A DNA stretch of 64,000 bases, taken from the NCBI RefSeq assembly GCF_019799925.1, contig NZ_JABGCG010000005.1, positions 1-64,000 on the forward strand. The letters run 5' to 3'. Below the pieces are notes generated by a model that worked only from the letters and a program-made list of their open reading frames with translations, ran no database searches and was not told where the DNA came from. This DNA is from Blastococcus sp. CPCC 205250. Lineage in GTDB: Bacteria; Actinomycetota; Actinomycetes; Mycobacteriales; Geodermatophilaceae. A program made the translations under genes and the position numbers. Below, piece by piece: positions 51,794 to 59,290 of the stretch. Position 1 is the first letter of the stretch. Each line of letters opens with the position of its first letter.

Positions 51794-52705
51794 ATGCGCT
51801 GGTACACCGCCGCCCCCGCCGCGGCGCTCGCCGCCGGAGCGGCCACGCTGGGCTATGCCGGCCTCTACGAGCGGACCCGCTGGACGCTGCGCCGCTTCGA
51901 CGTCCCGGTGCTGGCACCGGGGTCGGCCCCGCTGCGGCTGCTGCACGTGTCCGACGTCCACATGACCGCCGGTCAGCGCTCCAAGCAGGAGTGGCTGGCC
52001 GGGCTCACGGGCCTGCGGCCGCACCTCGTCGTCGACACCGGTGACAACCTCGCCGGTCAGGACGCCGTGCCCCCGACGCTACGCGCGCTCGACGGGCTGC
52101 TCGACGTGCCGGGGGCGTTCGTGACGTCGTCCAACGACTACTACGCGCCGAAGCCGAAGAACCCGCTCAAGTACTTCAAGAAGAAGCACAAGCGGGTGCA
52201 CGGCGACCCCCTCCCCTGGCGCGACATGCGCGACGCCTTCACCGGCCGCGGCTGGCTGGACCTGACCAACGGCCGCGGCGAGGTGACCGTCGACGGGCGC
52301 CGGATCGTGTTCGCCGGCGTCGACGACCCGCACCTCAAGCGCGACCGCTACGACACCGTGGCCGGGCCGGCCGACCCGGCGGCGGACCTGCGCATCGGCC
52401 TGGTGCACGCCCCCGAGCCCCGGGTCCTCGACCGGTTCGCCGCCGACGGCTACGACCTGCTGCTGTGCGGCCACACCCACGGCGGGCAGCTGCGGGTGCC
52501 GGGCTTCGGCGCGCTGGTCACCAACTGCGGGCTGGACCGCGCGCGGGTGCGCTGGCTGCACCGCTGGGCCGACCCGTCGCCCGGCCGGCCGAACGGCACG
52601 TGGCTGCACGTCTCCGCGGGTCTGGGCACCAGCCCGTACGCGCCGGTGCGCTTCGCCTGTCCCCCGGAGGCGACGCTGCTGACGCTCACCGCGCGCCCCG
52701 CCTGA
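51794..52705 (+). CDS. Calcineurin-like metallophosphoesterase (YkuE/Rv3683 type)
   Basis: A 303-residue protein with an N-terminal membrane anchor and metal-binding motifs LLHVSDVHM, VVDTGDNLAG, SSNDY (in place of GNHD), LVHAPEP and LLCGHTHGGQLRVP. The SSND variant and the inserted basic segment PKPKNPLKYFKKKHKR mark the actinobacterial subgroup that follows ponA2. ATG 51794 is eight bases after TACCCT (51780-51785) with no Shine-Dalgarno. The substrate is unknown; a phospholipid or lipid II-related phosphate is plausible. Confidence 0.88.
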   Translation: MRWYTAAPAAALAAGAATLGYAGLYERTRWTLRRFDVPVLAPGSAPLRLLHVSDVHMTAGQRSKQEWLAGLTGLRPHLVVDTGDNLAGQDAVPPTLRALDGLLDVPGAFVTSSNDYYAPKPKNPLKYFKKKHKRVHGDPLPWRDMRDAFTGRGWLDLTNGRGEVTVDGRRIVFAGVDDPHLKRDRYDTVAGPADPAADLRIGLVHAPEPRVLDRFAADGYDLLLCGHTHGGQLRVPGFGALVTNCGLDRARVRWLHRWADPSPGRPNGTWLHVSAGLGTSPYAPVRFACPPEATLLTLTARPA

Positions 52706-52757
52706 GCCCGGCGCCGGGGGCGGCCGGAGGGGGCGGTAGAGTGGGCGCTGCACGCCT

Positions 52758-52834
52758 CGGGGTGTGGCGCAGCTTGGTAGCGCGCGTCGTTCGGGACGAC
52801 GAGGCCGCAGGTTCAAATCCTGTCACCCCGACCA
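52758..52834 (+). tRNA. tRNA-Pro, anticodon CGG
   Basis: Acceptor strands CGGGGTG (52758-52764) and CACCCCG (52824-52830) pair perfectly, with discriminator A and an encoded CCA (52832-52834). The anticodon stem CGTCG/CGACG encloses loop TTCGGGA with CGG at 52792-52794. The T arm contains GGTTCAAATCC. A -10-like TAGAGT lies at 52737-52742 and a hairpin follows directly. Confidence 0.97.
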
Positions 52835-52835
52835 G

Positions 52836-52863
52836 TCAGGGGCCGCCGGAAGGCGGCCCCTGA
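52836..52863 (+). terminator. Terminator after tRNA-Pro
   Basis: TCAGGGGCCGCC (52836-52847) pairs perfectly with GGCGGCCCCTGA (52852-52863) around a GGAA tetraloop, starting one base after the tRNA CCA end. Confidence 0.85.
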
Positions 52864-52919
52864 GTCGTTCCGGACACGTTCCGGTTGACCGGCGGCCGGA
52901 TCGGGCACCGGAGCGTCCG

Positions 52920-54248
52920 ATGACCGAGTGGTTGCTCCTCCTCGCCGCCGTGCTGCTGACCGTGGCGACCGGCTTCTTCGTCGCCGCCGAGTTCTCCCTC
53001 ACCACGGTCGACCGGGGCCGCGTCGAGGAGGCTGCCCAGGCCGGGGACCGCGGCGCCGCCGGCGTCGTCACGGCCCTGCGCGGCCTGTCGACGCAGCTGT
53101 CGGCCGCGCAGCTGGGCATCACGATCACCACGCTGATCGTCGGCTTCCTCGCCGAGCCCGCCCTCGGTCAGCTGCTGCGCGGCCCGCTCGAGTCCGTCGG
53201 GGTGCCCGCAGGCGCGGTGACCGGGGTGTCCTACGGGCTGGCGATCACGTTCGCCACCGCCCTGCAGATGTGGCTCGGTGAGCTGGGCCCGAAGAACCTG
53301 GCGATCGCCAACCCGCTGCGAGTGGCCGCCGCCGTGGCCCCCGGCATGCGCGCCTTCACGAAGGCCACCGGGTGGATCGTGAACTCCCTGCAGCGGCTGT
53401 CCAACGCCATCGTGCGCCGGCTGGGGTTCGAGCCCAAGGAGGAGCTGGACTCCGCCCGCGGCGCCGACGAGCTCGCCGCCGTGGCCCGCCGCTCGGCCGA
53501 GGAGGGCGACCTCTCCCCCGTCGCCGCCCGCCTGCTGACCCGCTCGCTGCAGTTGCGGCACAAGTACGCCACCGACGTCATGACGCCCCGGACCCGGCTG
53601 TGGACCGTGGGCTCGGCCGCCACCGCCGCCGACGTCATCCGCGCGGCGACCGAGTCGGGCAACTCCCGCTTCCCCGTCTACGGCTCCGACCTCGACGAGG
53701 TCACCGGCATCGTGCACGTCAAGCACGCCGTCGCCGTGCCCGAGGCCGAACGCGAGCAGCGGACCGCCGGGGAGCTGGCCGTCCCGCTGCTGGCAGTGCC
53801 GTCGGCGCTGCAGCTCGAACGCCTCCTGGACCTGCTCCGGGAGCAGGGCCTGCAGGTCGCCCTCGTCGTCGATGAGTGGGGCGCCACGCACGGCCTGGTG
53901 ACCCTGGAGGACATCGTGGAGGAACTGGTCGGCGAGATCACCGACGAGACCGACCAGCCGCTGCGCACGATGCGCCGCGTCACCGAGGACCGGTGGCTGC
54001 TGTCGGGGCTGCTGCGCCCGGACGAGGTGCTCGAGCGCACCGGCATCGGGATCCCCGAGGGCCGCTACGAGACCCTCGCCGGCTTCCTCACCGAGCGGCT
54101 GCAGCGCCTGCCCGCCGTCGGCGACCAGGTCTCGGTGCCCGGTGCCTGCCTCACGGTCGAGACGCTGGACGGGCGGCGGGTGGCGCGGGTGCGCGCCGAC
54201 CGGGTGCCCGAGCCGGCCGAGGACGCCGAGGAGGTGGCCGCGGCGTGA
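52920..54248 (+). CDS. CNNM/CorC-family membrane protein, first of pair
   Basis: A 442-residue hemolysin-III-unrelated CorC/HlyC-type protein. DUF21/CNNM membrane domain with four helices (LLLLAAVLLTVATGFFVAAEFSL, QLGITITTLIVGFLAEPALGQLL, LAITFATALQMWLGELGPKNLAIA), two CBS domains (VMTPRTRLWTV onwards; ALVVDEWGATHGLVTLEDIVEELVGEITDE) and a C-terminal CorC_HlyC domain (RWLLSGLLRPDEV). The family is linked to Mg2+ or Co2+ transport. ATG 52920 follows GGAG. It overlaps the paralogue by GTGA. Confidence 0.92.
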   Translation: MTEWLLLLAAVLLTVATGFFVAAEFSLTTVDRGRVEEAAQAGDRGAAGVVTALRGLSTQLSAAQLGITITTLIVGFLAEPALGQLLRGPLESVGVPAGAVTGVSYGLAITFATALQMWLGELGPKNLAIANPLRVAAAVAPGMRAFTKATGWIVNSLQRLSNAIVRRLGFEPKEELDSARGADELAAVARRSAEEGDLSPVAARLLTRSLQLRHKYATDVMTPRTRLWTVGSAATAADVIRAATESGNSRFPVYGSDLDEVTGIVHVKHAVAVPEAEREQRTAGELAVPLLAVPSALQLERLLDLLREQGLQVALVVDEWGATHGLVTLEDIVEELVGEITDETDQPLRTMRRVTEDRWLLSGLLRPDEVLERTGIGIPEGRYETLAGFLTERLQRLPAVGDQVSVPGACLTVETLDGRRVARVRADRVPEPAEDAEEVAAA

Positions 54249-55342
54249 GCGACGTCGTCAGCCTGCTGGTCCTGGTGGCGCTGCTGCTGGGCAACGCGTT
54301 CTTCGTGGCCTCGGAGTTCGCGCTGGTCTCCGTCCGCGCCGACCAGCTCGAACCCCGCGCCGAGGCCGGGTCGGCCCGGGCGGTGAAGACCTTGGCCGCG
54401 CTGCGCAACGTCTCGAGGATGATGGCGGCCGCCCAGCTGGGCATCACGCTGTGCTCGCTGGGCCTGGGCGCCGTCGGCGAGCCCGCCGTCGCCCACCTCA
54501 TCGAGGAGCCGCTGCACGCCCTCGGCGTCCCGGACGGGCTGCTGCACCCGATCGCGCTGGTCATCGCGCTGTCGCTGGTGACCGTGCTGCACATGGTGCT
54601 CGGCGAGATGGTGCCCAAGAACATCACCATCGCCGGTCCCGACCGCGCCGCACTCGTCCTCGGCCCGCCGCTGGCCGCCTTCGCCCGGCTGCTCACCCCG
54701 GTCATCTGGTTCTTCAACACGACCGCGAACGGCTTCGTGCGGCTGTTCGGCGTGACCCCCACCGACGAGGTCGCGGCGAGCTTCGACGAGGCGGAGATCC
54801 GCTCGATGATCACGCAGTCGCGCAAGGAGGGCCGGCTCGGCCGGGAGGTCGGCGAGCTGGCCGCCGGCGCGCTGACGTTCGAGCAGCACGCCGTCGAGGA
54901 CGTGCTCATGCCCATGTCGTCGGTGGTGACCGTGCCCCGCGCGACGACGCCGCGGCAGCTGGAGGCGGTCGTCGGCGAGCACGGGTTCAGCCGCTACCCG
55001 GTGCGCGGCGCGGACGGCGCCCTGGTCGGCTTCGTCCACGTCAAGGACGCGCTCGGGGTGGAGGGCGAGGCCCGCGACCGCCCCCTGCCCGACGACGACG
55101 TCGTCCCCCTGGTGCCGCTGGCGCCCGGCAGCACGCTCCCCGACGTCCTCGCCGAGATGCGGACGCAGGGCGCCCACCTCGGCGTCGTCGGGCCGCTGGC
55201 CGAGCCGGTCGGCGTCGTGGCGCTGGAGGACGTGCTGGAGCTGCTCATCGGCGACGTGCGCGACGCGGCGGTCGAGCTGTCGGTGGAGGCCGGGGCCGCC
55301 CGGACCGGCGCGGAGGCGGGAGCGGGCGCCGGGGGAAGATGA
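54245..55342 (+). CDS. CNNM/CorC-family membrane protein, second of pair
   Basis: A 365-residue paralogue of the preceding gene with the same CNNM domain (GNAFFVASEFALVSVRADQLEPRA, AAQLGITLCSLGLGAVGEPAV, HMVLGEMVPKNITIAGP) and two CBS repeats (VLMPMSSVVTVP; GVVGPLAEPVGVVALEDVLELLIGDV), but without the C-terminal CorC_HlyC domain. Paired CNNM genes of long and short form are a recurrent actinomycete arrangement and may form a heteromer. The S9 peptidase starts four bases after its stop. Confidence 0.92.
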   Translation: MSDVVSLLVLVALLLGNAFFVASEFALVSVRADQLEPRAEAGSARAVKTLAALRNVSRMMAAAQLGITLCSLGLGAVGEPAVAHLIEEPLHALGVPDGLLHPIALVIALSLVTVLHMVLGEMVPKNITIAGPDRAALVLGPPLAAFARLLTPVIWFFNTTANGFVRLFGVTPTDEVAASFDEAEIRSMITQSRKEGRLGREVGELAAGALTFEQHAVEDVLMPMSSVVTVPRATTPRQLEAVVGEHGFSRYPVRGADGALVGFVHVKDALGVEGEARDRPLPDDDVVPLVPLAPGSTLPDVLAEMRTQGAHLGVVGPLAEPVGVVALEDVLELLIGDVRDAAVELSVEAGAARTGAEAGAGAGGR

Positions 55343-55346
55343 CCCG

Positions 55347-57167
55347 GTGAGCGCCTCCCCGTCGTCCCCCGCCCTCCCCCCGGAGGTCTCCGCCCGCTGG
55401 CAGGCCCGGTTCCGCGCCCCGCGGGTGAGCCTGCCGGACTGGGCGCTGGAGGCACCGCACCGCAACCTGTACGCCTCCGACGTCAGCGGCGTGGTCGAGC
55501 AGTACGCCTGGGACCGGACCACCGACGTGCACCGGCAGGCGACCGACCGGCCCAACGGCACGCTCATCGCCACCCTCTCCCCCGACGGCGAGACGATCTG
55601 GTGGTTCGCCGACACCGACGGCGACGAGTTCGGCGTCTGGATGGTGCAGCCCTTCGCCGGCGGCGAGGACCGGGTCGCACTGCCGGAGGTCGGGCCGGCC
55701 TATCCCGCCGGGCTGGAGATCGGCGACACCGTGGTGGCCGTGGGCCGCTCCACCGACGACGGCAGCGAGCTGTGGCTGGCACCCGTCGGCGGCACCCCCC
55801 GCGTGGTCTACCGGCACGCCGACCCCGCGTCGGTCGACGCGCTGACCCACGACGAGGACCTGCTCGTGGTCTCGCACTCCGAGCACGGCGACCCGCGGTA
55901 TCCGGCGCTCCGGGTGCTGCGGACCGCCGACACCACGCTCGAGGCGCCGTCGGTCGTGGCCGAGAAGTGGGACGGCGAGGGCCGCGGCCTGCACGCGCTG
56001 GAGTTCGCCCCGCTGCCCGGTGACCGGCGGCTCCTGGTCGGCCACGAGCGGCGCGGCCGCGAGGAGCTGCTGATCTGGGACCTGGGGGCCGACGGGGAGG
56101 CCGACTCCGAGACCGAGATCGTCCTCGACCTGCCCGGCGACGTGACCGCCGGCTGGTACCCCGACGGGAGCGCCCTGCTCGTGGGCCACGACCACGCCGC
56201 GCGCTCCGAGGTGTACCGCTACGACCTGGCGACCGGTGCGCTGGAGCAGCTGGACACCCCGCGCGGCGTCGTCCGCGGGGCGACGGCGCGGCCGGACGGC
56301 AGCGTGGAACTGGCCTGGTCGTCGGCGGAGCTGCCGCCGGTGATCCGCCGGGCCGACGGGCCGGTCGTGCTCGCCGCCCCCGGCGAGGAGCCGCCGGCGG
56401 CCTACCCGGTGGAGGACCGCTGGGTGCCCGGCCCGGGCGGCGACATCCACGCGCTGGTGGTGCGGCCCGCGGGTGAGGCGCCGTACGCGACGGCGTTCCT
56501 GGTGCACGGCGGCCCGGAGGCCGCCGACGACGACTCCTACCGCGCGCGGCGGGCTGCCTACGTCGACGCCGGCTACGCCGTCGTGCACGTGAACTACCGC
56601 GGCTCCACCGGCTATGGCAGCGCCTGGCGGGACGCGCTCACCGGCCGCCCCGGCCCGACGGAGCTGGAGGACGTCGCCGCCGTCTACGACGCGCTGGTCG
56701 CCGAGGGCTTCCTCGACCCGTCGCGGGCACTGATCACCGGCGGGTCGTGGGGCGGGTTCCTCACCCTGCTGGGTCTGGGCACCCAGCCGGAGCGGTGGGC
56801 CGCGGGCATCGCCGAGGTGCCGGTGGCCGACTACCTGGCCGCGTACGAGGACGAGATGGAGGGGCTGCGCGCCTACGACCGCGCCCTGTTCGGCGGCTCA
56901 CCGGACGAGGTGCGGGACGTGTACGTGCGCTCCTCCCCCATCACCCACGTCGAGGCGGTGCGGGCGCCGGTGCTCGTGGTGGCCGGCGCCAACGACCCCC
57001 GCTGCCCCATCCGGCAGATCGAGAACTACCTCGGCGAGCTGGAGCGGCTGGGCAAGCCGCACGAGGTGTACCGGTTCGACGCCGGGCACGGCTCGCTGGT
57101 AATCGAGGAGACGATCCGCCAGGTCGAGCTCGCGCTGGACTTCGCGCTGCGCCACGTGCGTCCGTAG
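55347..57167 (+). CDS. S9-family prolyl oligopeptidase-type peptidase
   Basis: A 606-residue cytosolic serine peptidase. The first 370 residues form a beta-propeller with repeating ATLSPDGETIWWFAD-type blades. The alpha/beta hydrolase domain carries Ser467 (GGSWGGF), Asp550 (GANDPRCP) and His581 (DAGHGSL). It belongs to the acylaminoacyl-peptidase/dipeptidyl branch. GTG 55347 lies four bases after the CNNM stop, so cotranscription is likely. No signal peptide. Confidence 0.93.
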   Translation: MSASPSSPALPPEVSARWQARFRAPRVSLPDWALEAPHRNLYASDVSGVVEQYAWDRTTDVHRQATDRPNGTLIATLSPDGETIWWFADTDGDEFGVWMVQPFAGGEDRVALPEVGPAYPAGLEIGDTVVAVGRSTDDGSELWLAPVGGTPRVVYRHADPASVDALTHDEDLLVVSHSEHGDPRYPALRVLRTADTTLEAPSVVAEKWDGEGRGLHALEFAPLPGDRRLLVGHERRGREELLIWDLGADGEADSETEIVLDLPGDVTAGWYPDGSALLVGHDHAARSEVYRYDLATGALEQLDTPRGVVRGATARPDGSVELAWSSAELPPVIRRADGPVVLAAPGEEPPAAYPVEDRWVPGPGGDIHALVVRPAGEAPYATAFLVHGGPEAADDDSYRARRAAYVDAGYAVVHVNYRGSTGYGSAWRDALTGRPGPTELEDVAAVYDALVAEGFLDPSRALITGGSWGGFLTLLGLGTQPERWAAGIAEVPVADYLAAYEDEMEGLRAYDRALFGGSPDEVRDVYVRSSPITHVEAVRAPVLVVAGANDPRCPIRQIENYLGELERLGKPHEVYRFDAGHGSLVIEETIRQVELALDFALRHVRP

Positions 57168-57171
57168 TGGA

Positions 57172-57204
57172 GTGCGGGAACGCGGGTCCCCTGCTCTCCC
57201 GCAC
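57172..57204 (+). terminator. Terminator between convergent genes
   Basis: GTGCGGGA (57172-57179) pairs with TCCCGCAC (57197-57204) with a 17-base loop, in the 42 bases between the S9 stop and the collar-protein stop. Confidence 0.6.
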
Positions 57205-57209
57205 CCCGC

Positions 57210-57731
57210 TCAGGGCCGCGGCGGGAAGATGCCCTGCAGCGCGATGCAGGCGTTGAGGACCAGCGACGGCATGGTGTTGGCGTGCGGCTGGCCGCCACCG
57301 GCGATCGACGTGCCCATCGGGCTCATCGCCGTGCCCGGGGCGTCGGTGGACCAGGGGTCCTCCTCGGACTCACCCCACACCCCGCCGGCCGGAGCGACCG
57401 AGCGCGTGCCGCCCGACCCGTCGGAGGCACTGACCTGGTGGGTGTGGGCCGGCATCTGCGCCTCCGTCAGCGTCACGGTGTCCGACCCGCCCACCTGCCC
57501 CAGGTTGTAGAGCGACAGCCCCGGTCCCTGCCCGGGGTGCAGGGGCGCCCTGCCCCGCAGGTCCGGCAGGGCGAAGACGCTCTTGCCGTCCCCGCCGTAG
57601 GTCGTGCCGAGCAGGGAGAACAGGGCGGTGTTCTGCGAGATCGGCATGATCTGTCCGTTGCACTGCGCCCAGTACCTGGGCGGGAAGGCGAAGCCGAACA
57701 GCTGGATCTCGGCGACGAAGGCATCGGTCAC
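57210..57731 (-). CDS. Tail-collar-domain protein 1 (MdpB/Tail_Collar family)
   Basis: A 173-residue protein: EIQLFGFAFPPRYWAQCNGQIMPISQNTALFSLLGTTYGGDGKSVFALPDLRGRAPLHPG is the phage tail-collar (PF07484) motif. Then VTLTEAQMPAHTHQV and the C-terminal SLVLNACIALQGIFPPRP. No signal peptide. GTG 57731 follows AGGAG. Third of three collar genes in tandem. The family includes the 'microcystin-dependent protein' and other non-phage proteins thought to be extracellular or surface-associated. Function unknown. Confidence 0.88.
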   Translation of the reverse strand: MTDAFVAEIQLFGFAFPPRYWAQCNGQIMPISQNTALFSLLGTTYGGDGKSVFALPDLRGRAPLHPGQGPGLSLYNLGQVGGSDTVTLTEAQMPAHTHQVSASDGSGGTRSVAPAGGVWGESEEDPWSTDAPGTAMSPMGTSIAGGGQPHANTMPSLVLNACIALQGIFPPRP

Positions 57732-57742
57732 GACGGCTCCTG

Positions 57743-58243
57743 CTAGTTCTGGCTCGGGAAGATGCCCTGCAGCGCGATGCAGGCGTTGAGCGCCAGGGAC
57801 GGCTGGCGGTTGTTGTGCGGCTGGCTGCCCCCGGTGGACTGCACCGTCCCGGCCGCCATGGCGGAGTCCGCCCCGCCGGTGAACAGCGGCGCCCGGGTGC
57901 CGGCCGCCCAGGTCCCGCCGGCGGATGGCGTCGCCGCGGTGCCCCGCCCCGGTGCCGCCACCGGCCGGTGGGTGTGCGGCGCCAGCTGGGCCTGCGTGAG
58001 GGTCACGGCCGACGACCCGTAGGCGGTGCCCTGCGGGAGGACACCGGCGTGCACCGGCACCCGGCCCCGCATGTCGGGCAGCGCGAAGTTCGTCTGCCCG
58101 TTCCCGCCGTAGGTCGTGCCGAGCAGCGCGAACAGGGCCTGGTTCTGGTTGATCGGCATGAGCTGGCCGTTGCAGTGGGCCCAGCCCTTGGGCGCGAAGT
58201 GGAACGAGAACAGCTGGATGCTGGCCAGGAACGGCTCGGTCAT
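57743..58243 (-). CDS. Tail-collar-domain protein 2
   Basis: A 166-residue paralogue of the preceding gene: SIQLFSFHFAPKGWAHCNGQLMPINQNQALFALLGTTYGGNGQTNFALPDMRGRVPVHAG, VTLTQAQLAPHTHRP and SLALNACIALQGIFPSQN. ATG 58243 has GGAGG upstream. No signal peptide is visible. The near-identical C-terminal NACIALQGIFP shows recent duplication with collar protein 1. Confidence 0.88.
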   Translation of the reverse strand: MTEPFLASIQLFSFHFAPKGWAHCNGQLMPINQNQALFALLGTTYGGNGQTNFALPDMRGRVPVHAGVLPQGTAYGSSAVTLTQAQLAPHTHRPVAAPGRGTAATPSAGGTWAAGTRAPLFTGGADSAMAAGTVQSTGGSQPHNNRQPSLALNACIALQGIFPSQN

Positions 58244-58258
58244 GTCGGGTCCTCCGGC

Positions 58259-58873
58259 TCAGGTCGGGCTCGGGAACACGCCGAACAGCGAGATGATGAA
58301 GTTCACCGCGAGGTAAGGCTGCATGTTGTCGTGCGGCTGGCTGCCACCGGTGGGGCTGAGCGCCCCGGGGTGCAGCGCGACGCCCGGCGCGGCGTCCGTG
58401 TACGGCCGCGCCGTCGGCGACGCGGCCCAGACCCCACCGGCCGGGGTGGCGCGCACACCACTGCTGCCGCCGGCCACGGGCAGGTGGCTGTGCGCGGGGA
58501 TCTGCTGGACCGTGAGCGTCTCCCGCTCCGTGCCGGCCATCTCGGCGATCGGGTGGTGGACCCCCTCCGGGTCGGTGCCCATGTGCACCGGCACCCGGCC
58601 GCGCATGTCCGGCAGCATGAAGGTGCTCTCCCCGTCGCCGCCGTAGGTGGTGCCGATGAGCTGGAACAGGGTCTCGTTCTCCGAGATGGGGAGCAGCTGT
58701 CCCTCGCAGAACAGCCAGCCGGCGGGCGGGAAGTTGCCGGCGAAGATGCGGATCTCGCCGACGTAGGGCTGGCTGCCGTAGGCCGCGGCCGGGACCGCAC
58801 CGGCCAGCGTCGCGACGGCCGCCGTCGTCCCCACGAGCACCCCGCCGCGCAGGAGGGTGCGCCGGGTCAGCAT
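58259..58873 (-). CDS. Tail-collar-domain protein 3 with Tat signal peptide
   Basis: A 204-residue protein. The N-terminus has a twin-arginine motif TRRTLLRG, hydrophobic core and cleavage after AVPAAA near residue 31. The mature part is a collar domain: PYVGEIRIFAGNFPPAGWLFCEGQLLPISENETLFQLIGTTYGGDGESTFMLPDMRGRVPVH. It implies export of a pre-folded collar protein, unlike the two paralogues without signals. TGATG overlap with the small gene upstream. Confidence 0.88.
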   Translation of the reverse strand: MLTRRTLLRGGVLVGTTAAVATLAGAVPAAAYGSQPYVGEIRIFAGNFPPAGWLFCEGQLLPISENETLFQLIGTTYGGDGESTFMLPDMRGRVPVHMGTDPEGVHHPIAEMAGTERETLTVQQIPAHSHLPVAGGSSGVRATPAGGVWAASPTARPYTDAAPGVALHPGALSPTGGSQPHDNMQPYLAVNFIISLFGVFPSPT

Positions 58874-59202
58874 CACGAGGCCACCAGCAGGCCGGAGGGC
58901 TCGGGACGGTGCCGGTTGAACACCGCCTGGTAGAGGGTGACGTCGCCGTCGGACCCCACCGGGACGACGAACAGCGGGAACACCCCGAGCTGCGGGTGCT
59001 CCACGCGCCGGGTCCCCTGCCCGAGCGGGACCGCGGAGGGGCCGCTGAACACCAGGGAGAACTGCTCCGCGCGCTCGGTCGAGCTGTCCACGACGTCGAG
59101 CAGCCGCAGCGGCACCGGACCGGCGGTCGTGCCCGCCGCGAACGGCGCCGACGCCGCCTCGGCGAAGGCCTCCGCGCTGAACTCGAGCAGCACGTCGGTC
59201 AT
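58873..59202 (-). CDS. DUF6916-like small protein
   Basis: A 109-residue soluble protein: DVLLEFSAEAFAEAASAPFA, LRLLDVVDSSTERAEQFSLVFSGPSAVPLGQGTRRVEHPQLGVFPLFVVPVGSDGDVTLYQAVFNR. This matches the small DUF6916-type proteins that repeatedly precede tail-collar genes. It has no signal peptide. ATG 59202 has GGAGAGG upstream. It is a probable assembly partner of the collar proteins, from gene order only. Confidence 0.8.
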   Translation of the reverse strand: MTDVLLEFSAEAFAEAASAPFAAGTTAGPVPLRLLDVVDSSTERAEQFSLVFSGPSAVPLGQGTRRVEHPQLGVFPLFVVPVGSDGDVTLYQAVFNRHRPEPSGLLVAS

Positions 59203-59290
59203 GTCCCCACCTCTCCTGCGATCCCGGGCCGCGTCCCCTTCCCCATCGGCGCCCCTGCGTCCGCACCGGACCGCCCGGCACCCCCGACGG

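Noticed and set aside
57210..58873. Prophage remnant suggested by tail-collar domains
   Set aside because: No capsid, portal, terminase, tail-tube, integrase or attachment sites; one collar protein has a Tat signal and the neighbours are secreted surface proteins.
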